A stretch of 64,000 nt of DNA, from NCBI GenBank assembly GCA_035328405.1, contig DAOLIT010000018.1, positions 14,456-78,455 on the forward strand, written 5' to 3'. The notes beneath the pieces were generated by a model. The model saw only the letters and a list, made by a program, of their open reading frames with translations. It made no database searches and was not told the origin of the DNA. Made by a program: the position numbers and the translations under genes. Position 1 is the first letter of the stretch. Each line of letters opens with the position of its first letter. Below are positions 34,967-42,827 of this stretch, in pieces. This stretch comes from JAEUKA01 sp035328405. Its GTDB lineage: Bacteria > Myxococcota_A > Polyangia > Palsa-1104 > JAEUJZ01.

Positions 34967-36031
34967 ATGGGCCTGATTGATTTTGTGAAAAGCGGTGTCC
35001 GCGAACTTGCGATTGCTCGACCGGACAATGCAAAAGGTTTGCTCGTCTATAAGCATCCCGATCCCACCATTCCAAACAAAGCGCAGCTTACGGTTGGCAC
35101 CGACGAGGTGGCACTCTTTTTCAAAGATGGGCAGTTCGTCGGACAAATCGGCGCAGGTCGTCACACGCTCGAGTCATCGAACATCATGTTCCTGAACCAG
35201 CTTGTGGATAAGTTCACCGGCGGAAATGTTTTCAAGGCCGAGGTTTGGTTCATCACCATCCGCGAGGTTGCCGGATTCAAGTTTGGTGGGCGCATCGGCG
35301 ACGTGGAAGACCCCAAAAGCGGCCTCGCCATCGGAGTCATGGTCCACGGCGAGTATTCCTTGCAAGCCACCGATCCAACACAGGTCATTTCGTTCTTCGG
35401 ACAAAGGTCGTGGGCTTCTGACGAGGAATTTGTGGGCTGGTTCCGTCAACTTTTGCTCAAGACCATTCGCGATCGCATCGCCAAACTTTTGGTCACAAAA
35501 CAGATTCCGCTGTTAAACGTCACGTCAGGTGCGCTGACCGAGGAGATCGAAGCCGAGGTTCTCGAGGGTCTCAAGTCGCACATCCAAGGTTACGGAATGC
35601 GCGTGGTTCGCCTCGGAAACTTTGTCGTCAGCATCAAGGACGAAGACGAAGCGACTTTGAAGACGATGTACAAAGACGCGGCGCACATTCGCATGGCAGG
35701 CGGGCTCGGCGGATATCAACAGTTCGCGGCGGGCAAGGCCATGATGGGCGCAGGCGAGGGAATGTCTCGGGGCGGTGGCAGTGGTGACGGTGGCGGTGGC
35801 GGTTTGCTCGCGGGTGCCGGTTTGGGCGTCGGCATGGCGATGGCCAACATGTTTGCGCAAAACACACGCCAACCCTCTGAACCTGCGGCAGCCCCGGCGG
35901 CAGCGCCCGCAGCACCCGCCCAACCGTCTTTGCAGGATCGGCTCAAGAAACTCAAAATGCTCAAGGACGAAGGTCTGATAGACGACCAGGAATACGCCGC
36001 CAAGCGCGCCGAATTGCTCAAAGACCTGTAA
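34967..36031 (+). CDS. SPFH-domain protein with C-terminal SHOCT domain
   Basis: The 354-residue protein has an SPFH (band-7-like) domain over about residues 25-240. It belongs to the bacterial group annotated as virion core protein/YdjI-like (DEVALFFKDGQ, GAGRHTLES, IGDVEDP, FFGQRSW). A Gly-rich stretch (about 265-290) and an Ala/Pro-rich linker lead to a short SHOCT helix-turn-helix at the end (D-R-L-K-K-L-K-M-L-K-D-E-G-L-I-D). SPFH proteins form membrane-associated ring assemblies. AGGAGGA lies six bases before the ATG. There is no signal peptide. Its job is not known; it is the only gene of its transcript. Confidence 0.88.
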   Translation: MGLIDFVKSGVRELAIARPDNAKGLLVYKHPDPTIPNKAQLTVGTDEVALFFKDGQFVGQIGAGRHTLESSNIMFLNQLVDKFTGGNVFKAEVWFITIREVAGFKFGGRIGDVEDPKSGLAIGVMVHGEYSLQATDPTQVISFFGQRSWASDEEFVGWFRQLLLKTIRDRIAKLLVTKQIPLLNVTSGALTEEIEAEVLEGLKSHIQGYGMRVVRLGNFVVSIKDEDEATLKTMYKDAAHIRMAGGLGGYQQFAAGKAMMGAGEGMSRGGGSGDGGGGGLLAGAGLGVGMAMANMFAQNTRQPSEPAAAPAAAPAAPAQPSLQDRLKKLKMLKDEGLIDDQEYAAKRAELLKDL

Positions 36032-36117
36032 CGCCGGTTTTGTCTGCTGCCCGTGTGCGCAGACCTTCCCGGCACACACGGACTACTCACGGCGCACATG
36101 GAATGTGTGTTCTTGCC

Positions 36118-38409
36118 TTACGTTTCGCGCACGTCTCTTTCTGTCTGATCCGCAATCCCCCGAAAAGCCAAACCCAAGTGAAAGAAAATCGGCTCCGCGA
36201 TCGGGCGCAGTTGTTTTTCCACGTAATGGTCGTAGTCAATCGGATGTTGTCTGTGCGCGGGATGTTCGGGGCCGGATTCCGTCATGACAAACGGAACCAG
36301 GTTTCCAGGAGCGATGTTGTGCCGAGCAGCGACCGTGACATGCGGTGTGTTCGTTGAGGCGTACTCAGAAAGCTCTCGACGCAGCTTTCGACGGCACACC
36401 AGCGAGTCATCCAGCACCCCCGAAAAAAGCTGCGCTACCGTGTCCTTTACATACGCGGCCACATGTTCGGGTTTGGCCTCAGCGAACAGCATGTTGTGAA
36501 GATTTCGGGAAAGTGTTTTGCAAAACGGCGTTGAATCTCGACGGGCTGCTTCCAGACCCACAAACTCGATGCGGCTTTCGCTCCCAAGATGCGGCAAACC
36601 CGCGTATCGCTTGCCCGAAACTTTGTCTTTGCCTCGCGTTTTGTACAGGAAAAGCCGTCGGTAGGCCGAGTGAAAGGTCAGATGTACAGGACTTTCGAGG
36701 CAAACCGTTTTTTCGATCGACCCAATGTTCGCCAGGTGCCGAGAGATCTCTACCGAAAGACGTTCGGCCCAGTCGTGGCCCAGATGATCAATCTCTTGTT
36801 TCTCGGTTTTGTCGTCGAGATTTGAAAGCACAAACACAGCATCGAAGTCGCCACGGAGCACGCGATGGCCGTGGTGTTCCAGACGCTCTTTCAAAAAGAC
36901 AAGCAACGACCGTCCGATCCGCGTCACCTCGCTGGCCAGCTTCGGCTCGTGAAACCGACTCGCTTTGCTCATGAGCACGCCGTACAACGTGTTCGCAGAC
37001 AGATGAATCGCCCGGGTTTGCGCCTGGCCCGCAGCCTGCTTCGTGTGTGCGCAATGACGCACAAACCGTTGGGCCAAACTTCTTGCCACGTCAGTTTGCA
37101 CACCAAAACGCACATCCCCACCGCGTTGGCTGCTCTCATGGCCAGCCTCGATCATCGTAAGGATCGAGGCTGCCAAGCCACGAACATCGAACACCCACAC
37201 ATTGGAATACAGGCCCGGCTTGGTCTCGAGCACCGGCTCGAAAAAAGGCGGTTCGTTCGATTCAAGCTGTCTCTCAAACGTGTTCGCGACAAACCCGCGC
37301 TCATGTAGTTCAACAAGACACAACGTATCGAATGCGGATACATGCGCCGCTGCACGATCGAGAGGCAAACCCGTCAGGCGACTGCGCTCCACTGCCAAAT
37401 CGAGCAAGCCCTGCTGCGTCAAAAGCGAAATCATTCGCTCGGTTTCTCGACCCAGACGCAGCAACGCGCCACGCTGATCGGGCAAATCGTGCGCGGTTTT
37501 TTCTTCGGGGTCTTCCTCCTCGCGCTCGACGAGCACATCGTCCGAACTTCTGCCCTCCGAAAGGCGAAACAGCGAAGCCAAATCGAGCACCACGCGACCC
37601 GAGAGCAAGGCTCGCGGAGGTTGATTGCGCCCAGTGCCCCCTTGGAATTGCAACTCGCCCGGCCCTCGTGAGAGCGGCAAAGACATGCGGCAGCGACGAG
37701 CGGATTCTCTCAGAAGCGGCAGGTCCTCGACAAACAGGTTCCAACCGAGCAAGACATCCGGGTCTTTTTCCCACAGTCGTTTGATGAACGCTGAGAGAAG
37801 CGACCGCTCGTCGGAAAGACGGATACCTTCAGGCACATCCGCTTCTTGATGCAAAAGAACCACGCCTTGCGCATCGGCGAGCGTCACCGCCCGCAATGTT
37901 CCGTCCGGGCCCTGCAGCGCCCGAATACAAACGGGTTTCAGCGTCGGAACGCCAACGCCTGGAGAGAGCACCGGGTTTTCAAACACAAGGTCCACGCCGT
38001 CCTCGATCGGTCGTCCTTTTTGCGCCGGGCCGGACACGTTGACAGAACCGAAAATGCGTCGGTCGAGAAGACAACGCGCGACCATGTTCAGATCGGCCTC
38101 ATACGTTTGCACACCCTCTGCCCGCAGCCGATGGGACAAAGAAGCCGCTGCGACGGGCGTCAGAAGCTCGACCCTCGACACGGCCTCGCCCGAAAGTGTT
38201 TTGTAAGGCACACTTCTCACCGTCGCTGCTGCCCCGGCCAGCCGAGCCACTGTGGCGATGTCTTCGACGCGCACAAAAAAACAGGCGCGTTGTCGCGTTT
38301 CACGGACCAAAAACGTCTCGCCATCCACAAGTCGCCCATAAAAAAGCAGCACCGGCTGCCCCGCCTGCAAACGCATGCTCGCTTGCAGAATGAAACCCTG
38401 TCTGCTCAT
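36118..38409 (-). CDS. Family B (Pol II-like) DNA polymerase with degenerate motifs
   Basis: The 763-residue protein aligns by eye with E. coli DNA polymerase II over its whole length, including the LHERGFVA, GKRYAGL, GLEAARRD and YDHYVEKQLRPIAE segments. Polymerase motif A reads FDVRGLAASI (D408 kept, the SLYPS steric-gate Tyr lost). Motif B reads H-L-S-A-N-T-L-Y-G (Lys changed to His). Motif C reads GDFDA (both Asp, D521 and D523, kept). The three exonuclease motifs are largely gone: the D-x-E position reads R-A-L. Pol II acts in replication restart and lesion bypass. This one should lack proofreading and may be a non-canonical or inactive polymerase. A GTG at 38418 is an alternative start. 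Confidence 0.88.
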   Translation of the reverse strand: MSRQGFILQASMRLQAGQPVLLFYGRLVDGETFLVRETRQRACFFVRVEDIATVARLAGAAATVRSVPYKTLSGEAVSRVELLTPVAAASLSHRLRAEGVQTYEADLNMVARCLLDRRIFGSVNVSGPAQKGRPIEDGVDLVFENPVLSPGVGVPTLKPVCIRALQGPDGTLRAVTLADAQGVVLLHQEADVPEGIRLSDERSLLSAFIKRLWEKDPDVLLGWNLFVEDLPLLRESARRCRMSLPLSRGPGELQFQGGTGRNQPPRALLSGRVVLDLASLFRLSEGRSSDDVLVEREEEDPEEKTAHDLPDQRGALLRLGRETERMISLLTQQGLLDLAVERSRLTGLPLDRAAAHVSAFDTLCLVELHERGFVANTFERQLESNEPPFFEPVLETKPGLYSNVWVFDVRGLAASILTMIEAGHESSQRGGDVRFGVQTDVARSLAQRFVRHCAHTKQAAGQAQTRAIHLSANTLYGVLMSKASRFHEPKLASEVTRIGRSLLVFLKERLEHHGHRVLRGDFDAVFVLSNLDDKTEKQEIDHLGHDWAERLSVEISRHLANIGSIEKTVCLESPVHLTFHSAYRRLFLYKTRGKDKVSGKRYAGLPHLGSESRIEFVGLEAARRDSTPFCKTLSRNLHNMLFAEAKPEHVAAYVKDTVAQLFSGVLDDSLVCRRKLRRELSEYASTNTPHVTVAARHNIAPGNLVPFVMTESGPEHPAHRQHPIDYDHYVEKQLRPIAEPIFFHLGLAFRGIADQTERDVRET

Positions 38410-38525
38410 GCCCCACACCCGGCGAATGGCTGCTTGCGCCTCGCCAACCTATCAATCCTATCGCGACTTTGCAGATTCAGTCAGGCTCTTGTGCGCCACG
38501 GGCAGACGGTTTCAGACGGACGTAC

Positions 38526-39923
38526 TTACAGCGAAAACGTCGAGCGGCGCACGAACTGACCGTCTCCCGATCGCCCCACATACTGGCCGTTTTGGATGAC
38601 CAGCTTGCCCCGAGAAAACACTTCCCTGGGCCCGCCCGTGACCACTTTGCCCGGAAACGCCGCGTAATCGACGCGCATGTGCAGGTCTTCCTGCGCGAGC
38701 GAGCACCGCCGTTTCGGGTCCCACACCACCACGTCCGCGTCCGCGCCAACCGACAGTGAGCCTTTGCGCGGGTACAGCCCGAAAATCTTGGCCGGCGCGG
38801 TGCTCGTGATTTCCACAAACCGGTTCATCGACAATTTCCCCTCCGTCACCGCTTCCCACAAAAGGAGGAGCCGCGTTTCGATTCCCGGCATGCCGTTGGG
38901 AATCTTTGAAAAATCGTTCTGCCCCAAGTCTTTTTGGCCCTTCATGCAGAACGGGCAGTGGTCGGTGGAAACCACTTGCAAGTCGTAGTTCCGAAGACCC
39001 CGCCACAAATGTTCGTGGTGATGAGCCGGACGCAGAGGCGGCGTACACACGTATTTCGCGCCGTCGAATGGATCGTTCGGCGACCCCCGAAGCGCATCGT
39101 CGGACAAAAACAAATACTGGGGGCAGGTCTCCGCATACGCCGGCAGGCCCCGATCCCGAGCTTCCCGCACCCGCTCCAAAGCCCGCGCCGCCGACAAGTG
39201 GACGATATACACCGGCGCTTTCGCCATTTCCGCAAGCGCAATCGCCCGCTCAGTCCCCGTCGCCTCCGCCGCTTCCGGTCGAGTCAGCGCGTGATAAATC
39301 GGAGCCGTTTCCCCTCTCGCAATCGCCCGCTCGACCAGTACATCAATCGGCAACCCCGTCTCAGCGTGCATAGAAATCAGCGCCCCCAATTCCCCTGCTC
39401 GCAGCATGCACCGAAAAATCGACTGGTCATCAAGAAGCAGCACCCCCGGATACGCCATGAACAGCTTGAAACTCGTGACCCCTTCCGAAACGATGTCCTT
39501 CATTTCGTGAAGCACTGAGTTGGGCGCATCCGTCGCAATCATGTGAAAGGCGTAGTCCACCGCGCACTTTCCCTCGGCCTTCGCGTGCCACGTATCCAGC
39601 GCCTCCCGAAGCGTCCCCCCCTTCTTCTGAATCGCAAAATCGACAATTGTCGTTGTTCCACCGTAGGCCGCCGCTCGGGTTCCCGTCAGAAAGTCGTCAC
39701 TTGATGTCGTCCCACCAAACGGCATGTCCAAGTGAGTATGTGCATCGATTCCTCCCGGAATCACATAGCACCCCTTGGCATCCACGACCTGCGTCCCCCC
39801 ATCCACAGCCAACCCCCGCCCAGGCTCGGTGGCCGCAACGATCTTCCCCTGTTCGATCCACAAGTCCGCCTGAAACTTGTCGCTGGCGGTCACGAGCGTT
39901 CCGTTCTTGATGATTGTGAGCAT
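38526..39923 (-). CDS. hydA: Dihydropyrimidinase
   Basis: The 465-residue amidohydrolase opens dihydrouracil and dihydrothymine, the products of PreTA, to N-carbamoyl amino acids. It shows the metal-binding GGIDAHTHLDMPFGG, the carboxylated lysine in FKLFMAY, further metal His in S-M-H-A-E and S-A-A-R-A-L, and D in STDHCPF. The length is normal (about 460). GAGGAGAAAAC directly before the ATG fixes the start. It is 23 kb from preTA, and no beta-ureidopropionase was seen in the window, so the third pathway step lies elsewhere. Hydantoinase activity is a possible alternative name. Confidence 0.92.
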   Translation of the reverse strand: MLTIIKNGTLVTASDKFQADLWIEQGKIVAATEPGRGLAVDGGTQVVDAKGCYVIPGGIDAHTHLDMPFGGTTSSDDFLTGTRAAAYGGTTTIVDFAIQKKGGTLREALDTWHAKAEGKCAVDYAFHMIATDAPNSVLHEMKDIVSEGVTSFKLFMAYPGVLLLDDQSIFRCMLRAGELGALISMHAETGLPIDVLVERAIARGETAPIYHALTRPEAAEATGTERAIALAEMAKAPVYIVHLSAARALERVREARDRGLPAYAETCPQYLFLSDDALRGSPNDPFDGAKYVCTPPLRPAHHHEHLWRGLRNYDLQVVSTDHCPFCMKGQKDLGQNDFSKIPNGMPGIETRLLLLWEAVTEGKLSMNRFVEITSTAPAKIFGLYPRKGSLSVGADADVVVWDPKRRCSLAQEDLHMRVDYAAFPGKVVTGGPREVFSRGKLVIQNGQYVGRSGDGQFVRRSTFSL

Positions 39924-40034
39924 GTTTTCTCCTCGCGCGCCGCACCGTACCGCACTCCCAGGCAACCTGAAAAGATCCAAAAATGCACCCCAAAAAATCC
40001 GCGTGGGAGCATCCCCAGCAAAGAAGCACTGTGT

Positions 40035-41084
40035 TTATCGCATGTCGATGCCCCGTTCTTTTGCAAATTCACACAAATCTTTCCAAACAAACTCCTTCAG
40101 CGTTTGTTCTGTGTGCCCTAACATTGTGGGAATCGTCGTAACGACATGTTTTATTAATAAAGGAATCTCTGTCGATTTATTCGCCAGAAATGCACGACCG
40201 GAATTTTTCAATGCGATGGCCAATGAGACTTGATGATTATTAATCGCCTCACCAAATTTCTCCAAACGAGGAATCAAAATGGGTCTCTTGTTATGAATGA
40301 TACAAGTCCCAATCAAACCTGCACCCGCATGGCAAATGACTACATCGGCAGTCGCGATATGTGACTCCAGTTCTGCACTTGAAAAAAACGGTTTACTTTC
40401 ATAATAACGTGGAACGTAACGGCTGTGCCCGCGCTGTGCCAGTATCTGTCCTGGCAAGCCCGAGTTTTTTACCAATTCATCGATCCACTGCAAGAGTCGG
40501 TCGAAACCCCTGCCTGAAGTGCCAACCGCAACAAACACACGCAATGGGCGTGCTTTCTCCGCCGCCAAGTCTTGTGCGCACCTGCTCGAGATCGGCAAAA
40601 ACGCCGGCGTAAACACCGGCCCACCATAGCGTCCCGTCGGAAAAAACCTCCCAAGCTGCGGCCACTGGTAGTAAAACCGGTCTGCAAAACGCCACACAAG
40701 CTGCGCGGTCAACGAGGGTGTTTCCACGGCACCAAAGGTTTCAACAAAAATGGTCTTACAACCGTATAATTTCCCAATTATCGCAAATGGAACAATGGGC
40801 CCCGCTCCAGTAGAAAGCAACACATCTGGGCGATATTTTTTTATATAACGTACTGCTTCTATACCATTCCATAGAACAATAAGGTCCCTCTCTGCATGCG
40901 CAATCCTGTCTGCGGGGCCAGGAAGCATGGTCTGGACGGCATCGTTGATCACAAAACGAAGTTGGCAACTTCCCGGCGGAGGAAGCAGTTGCAATACCTC
41001 ACGAAGGTGTCCACCGACGGAACTAACTACGCACAAGCGAAGCAACCGACTGTTTTCTGTGTTGTCTGAAATTCGAGTTTCCAT
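40035..41084 (-). CDS. Fused Alg14-Alg13-like polysaccharide glycosyltransferase
   Basis: The 349-residue protein joins two halves that are usually separate proteins in bacterial capsule clusters (PssD/PssE or EpsF/EpsE type). Residues 1-165 resemble Alg14, with SSVGGHLREV at 21-30, the D-V-L-L-S-T-G-A-G strand and a membrane-associating helix. Residues 180-349 resemble Alg13, with FVAVGTS at 184-190 and CHAGAG at 251-256. The family transfers a sugar, often GlcNAc or glucuronic acid, to a lipid-linked sugar at the inner membrane. The gene is AT-rich and divergent from the HD-GYP regulator. The ATG at 41084 is chosen as it lies 17 residues before the first strand; ATG codons at 41144 and 41198 are open as well. 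Confidence 0.82.
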   Translation of the reverse strand: METRISDNTENSRLLRLCVVSSVGGHLREVLQLLPPPGSCQLRFVINDAVQTMLPGPADRIAHAERDLIVLWNGIEAVRYIKKYRPDVLLSTGAGPIVPFAIIGKLYGCKTIFVETFGAVETPSLTAQLVWRFADRFYYQWPQLGRFFPTGRYGGPVFTPAFLPISSRCAQDLAAEKARPLRVFVAVGTSGRGFDRLLQWIDELVKNSGLPGQILAQRGHSRYVPRYYESKPFFSSAELESHIATADVVICHAGAGLIGTCIIHNKRPILIPRLEKFGEAINNHQVSLAIALKNSGRAFLANKSTEIPLLIKHVVTTIPTMLGHTEQTLKEFVWKDLCEFAKERGIDMR

Positions 41085-41131
41085 ACGCTGCGTAAAGATA
41101 GGTAAAGGCAGGTAATCGTGGGTGATTTTTT

Positions 41132-41161
41132 TTGCACGTTGCATATGGAACGAAGTAGACT
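41132..41161 (+). promoter_or_regulatory. Putative promoter of the HD-GYP regulator gene
   Basis: TTGCAC at 41132-41137 is followed after 18 bases by TAGACT at 41156-41161. The ATG at 41170 lies eight bases further with no Shine-Dalgarno, giving a leaderless or nearly leaderless transcript. Confidence 0.4.
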
Positions 41162-41169
41162 CACCCCCA

Positions 41170-42798
41170 ATGAATCCGACCCCGACGGACGACACCAAAA
41201 GTATCTTGCTGGCCGACGATGATTCTCCGGTGCGTGAGATCTTGCGGTTGCTCCTTCAGGGAGAGGGTTACGCAGTGACGACTGTCTCGGATGGGCATCA
41301 AGCTTGGAAGGAACTTCATGAACATCCTTTTGATGTCGTCATTACCGATTTGAAAATGCCCCATATGAGTGGCCTCGAATTGCTAGCTCGAATTGATAAT
41401 GCTGGTTTGAATGTTGCTACAATAGTGATTTCCGCATTTACCTCAGCAGAAACAGTATTGGATGTTATGAGAAAGGGCGCATTCGATTTTCTGAGAAAAC
41501 CATTTAAGAATGAAGAATTGTTTTCCATCATCAAGCGTGCATTTGGACAATTATCGATACGAAAGACCGCCAAGGAACTTCGTGAAGCTGCCGCATTTTA
41601 TCGTATTTCCGAAGCCGTCGCTCGCGATTTGTCGCTGGATAATCTGTTGGATATCATACTCGATTCGGTTGTGCATGACCTTCGCGCAGACATTGCGACG
41701 CTGACCATGCGCGACCCCAGCACAGGCGTTTGCTTTGATCGAATCAGCAAGTTCTCTCCAAATGCCGATGGAGACCGAACCTGGAATGGTTCGGTCGAGA
41801 AAACCGGTCTTTTGAACTTGAGTACCATTTCGCATAGTTTGGTCGGCTCTGGCTCTCTTTTGATTCACGGCGACCAGGCGGTAAAGTACTTCAAACAGGT
41901 CCCGAAACGCTACAAATTTCTCTCGATGTGCTCGACGCAAATCCGTTCCGCTCGGGGTTTGATGGGTGTATTGACCGCTTATTCCTACACGCGAGGTAGA
42001 TTCAACGAGGGACAACGCAGACTATTGACAGTGTTTGCGAAGCGTGCGGCCCTCTCGATTGATCATGCGAATACAAATGTGCAACTGAATAAAACATCTT
42101 CCGATTTGAACAGACTTCGTGAGGATATGTATTTAACGTATCGGAACACAGTTGCTTCATTGTCACATGCGTTGGAAGAGTGCGATCCGTATACACATGG
42201 ACATTCCCAGCGTGTTGGAAACTACGCGCAAATGCTTGGATGTGCACTTACACTCAAGGGAAGCGAATTGGACAAGCTACATTGGGCAGCACTTTTGCAT
42301 GATATTGGTAAAATCGGCATTCGACAAGATAAATTGAACAAGCCGGGAAAGCTGACCGCAGAAGAGACGGCGATGTTGCGGACGCATCCGGCGAAAGGAA
42401 AGCGAATCCTGGAGCCGATTCCGTTTATGTCGGAACTGATTCCAGGCGCACTCTGTCATCACGAGTCTTGGGATGGAAGCGGATATCCAAATGCACTTTC
42501 TGGCGAGAACATTCCCATTTATGGTCGTATTGTCGCCATCGCAGATTGTTATGATGCCATGACCTCGGACAGGGCCTATCGTAAAGGCGTAGATCACGAG
42601 GCAGCAATGGCAGAATTGGAACGCTGCGCTGGCGAACAGTTTGACGCAAGGTTGGTCGAGACGTTTTCCGCCGCGACCCGAGAAATGCGAGCGGGATCTC
42701 ACCAAGACAAAATAGAAAGCCCGTGGCCGAATTTCAACACTCGGCCCAATCGGATCAAGGCGCCAATTCACACACATTTGAAGATGAAAAGACGGTAA
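41170..42798 (+). CDS. Response regulator with REC, GAF-like and HD-GYP domains
   Basis: The 542-residue protein has a receiver domain (1-125) with the phospho-acceptor Asp60 in VVITDLKMP and acidic D16/D17 in LADDD. A middle region of about 190 residues looks GAF-like. The C-terminal HD-GYP domain has H-G-H-S-Q-R-V-G, LLHDIGKIG, HHESWDGSGYP and the metal-binding Asp in I-A-D-C-Y-D. All typical HD-GYP residues are present, so cyclic di-GMP hydrolysis is expected. A partner histidine kinase is not visible. The ATG at 41170 follows a TAGACT hexamer by eight bases. The coding DNA is AT-rich compared with most of the window. Confidence 0.92.
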   Translation: MNPTPTDDTKSILLADDDSPVREILRLLLQGEGYAVTTVSDGHQAWKELHEHPFDVVITDLKMPHMSGLELLARIDNAGLNVATIVISAFTSAETVLDVMRKGAFDFLRKPFKNEELFSIIKRAFGQLSIRKTAKELREAAAFYRISEAVARDLSLDNLLDIILDSVVHDLRADIATLTMRDPSTGVCFDRISKFSPNADGDRTWNGSVEKTGLLNLSTISHSLVGSGSLLIHGDQAVKYFKQVPKRYKFLSMCSTQIRSARGLMGVLTAYSYTRGRFNEGQRRLLTVFAKRAALSIDHANTNVQLNKTSSDLNRLREDMYLTYRNTVASLSHALEECDPYTHGHSQRVGNYAQMLGCALTLKGSELDKLHWAALLHDIGKIGIRQDKLNKPGKLTAEETAMLRTHPAKGKRILEPIPFMSELIPGALCHHESWDGSGYPNALSGENIPIYGRIVAIADCYDAMTSDRAYRKGVDHEAAMAELERCAGEQFDARLVETFSAATREMRAGSHQDKIESPWPNFNTRPNRIKAPIHTHLKMKRR

Positions 42799-42827
42799 TT
42801 TCTCATTCGAGAGATGCAGGTTTTGTC

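Noticed and set aside
36118..38409. Polymerase as a decayed pseudogene
   Set aside because: The frame is open for 763 codons, and conserved segments outside the active site are retained to the end, so random decay does not fit.
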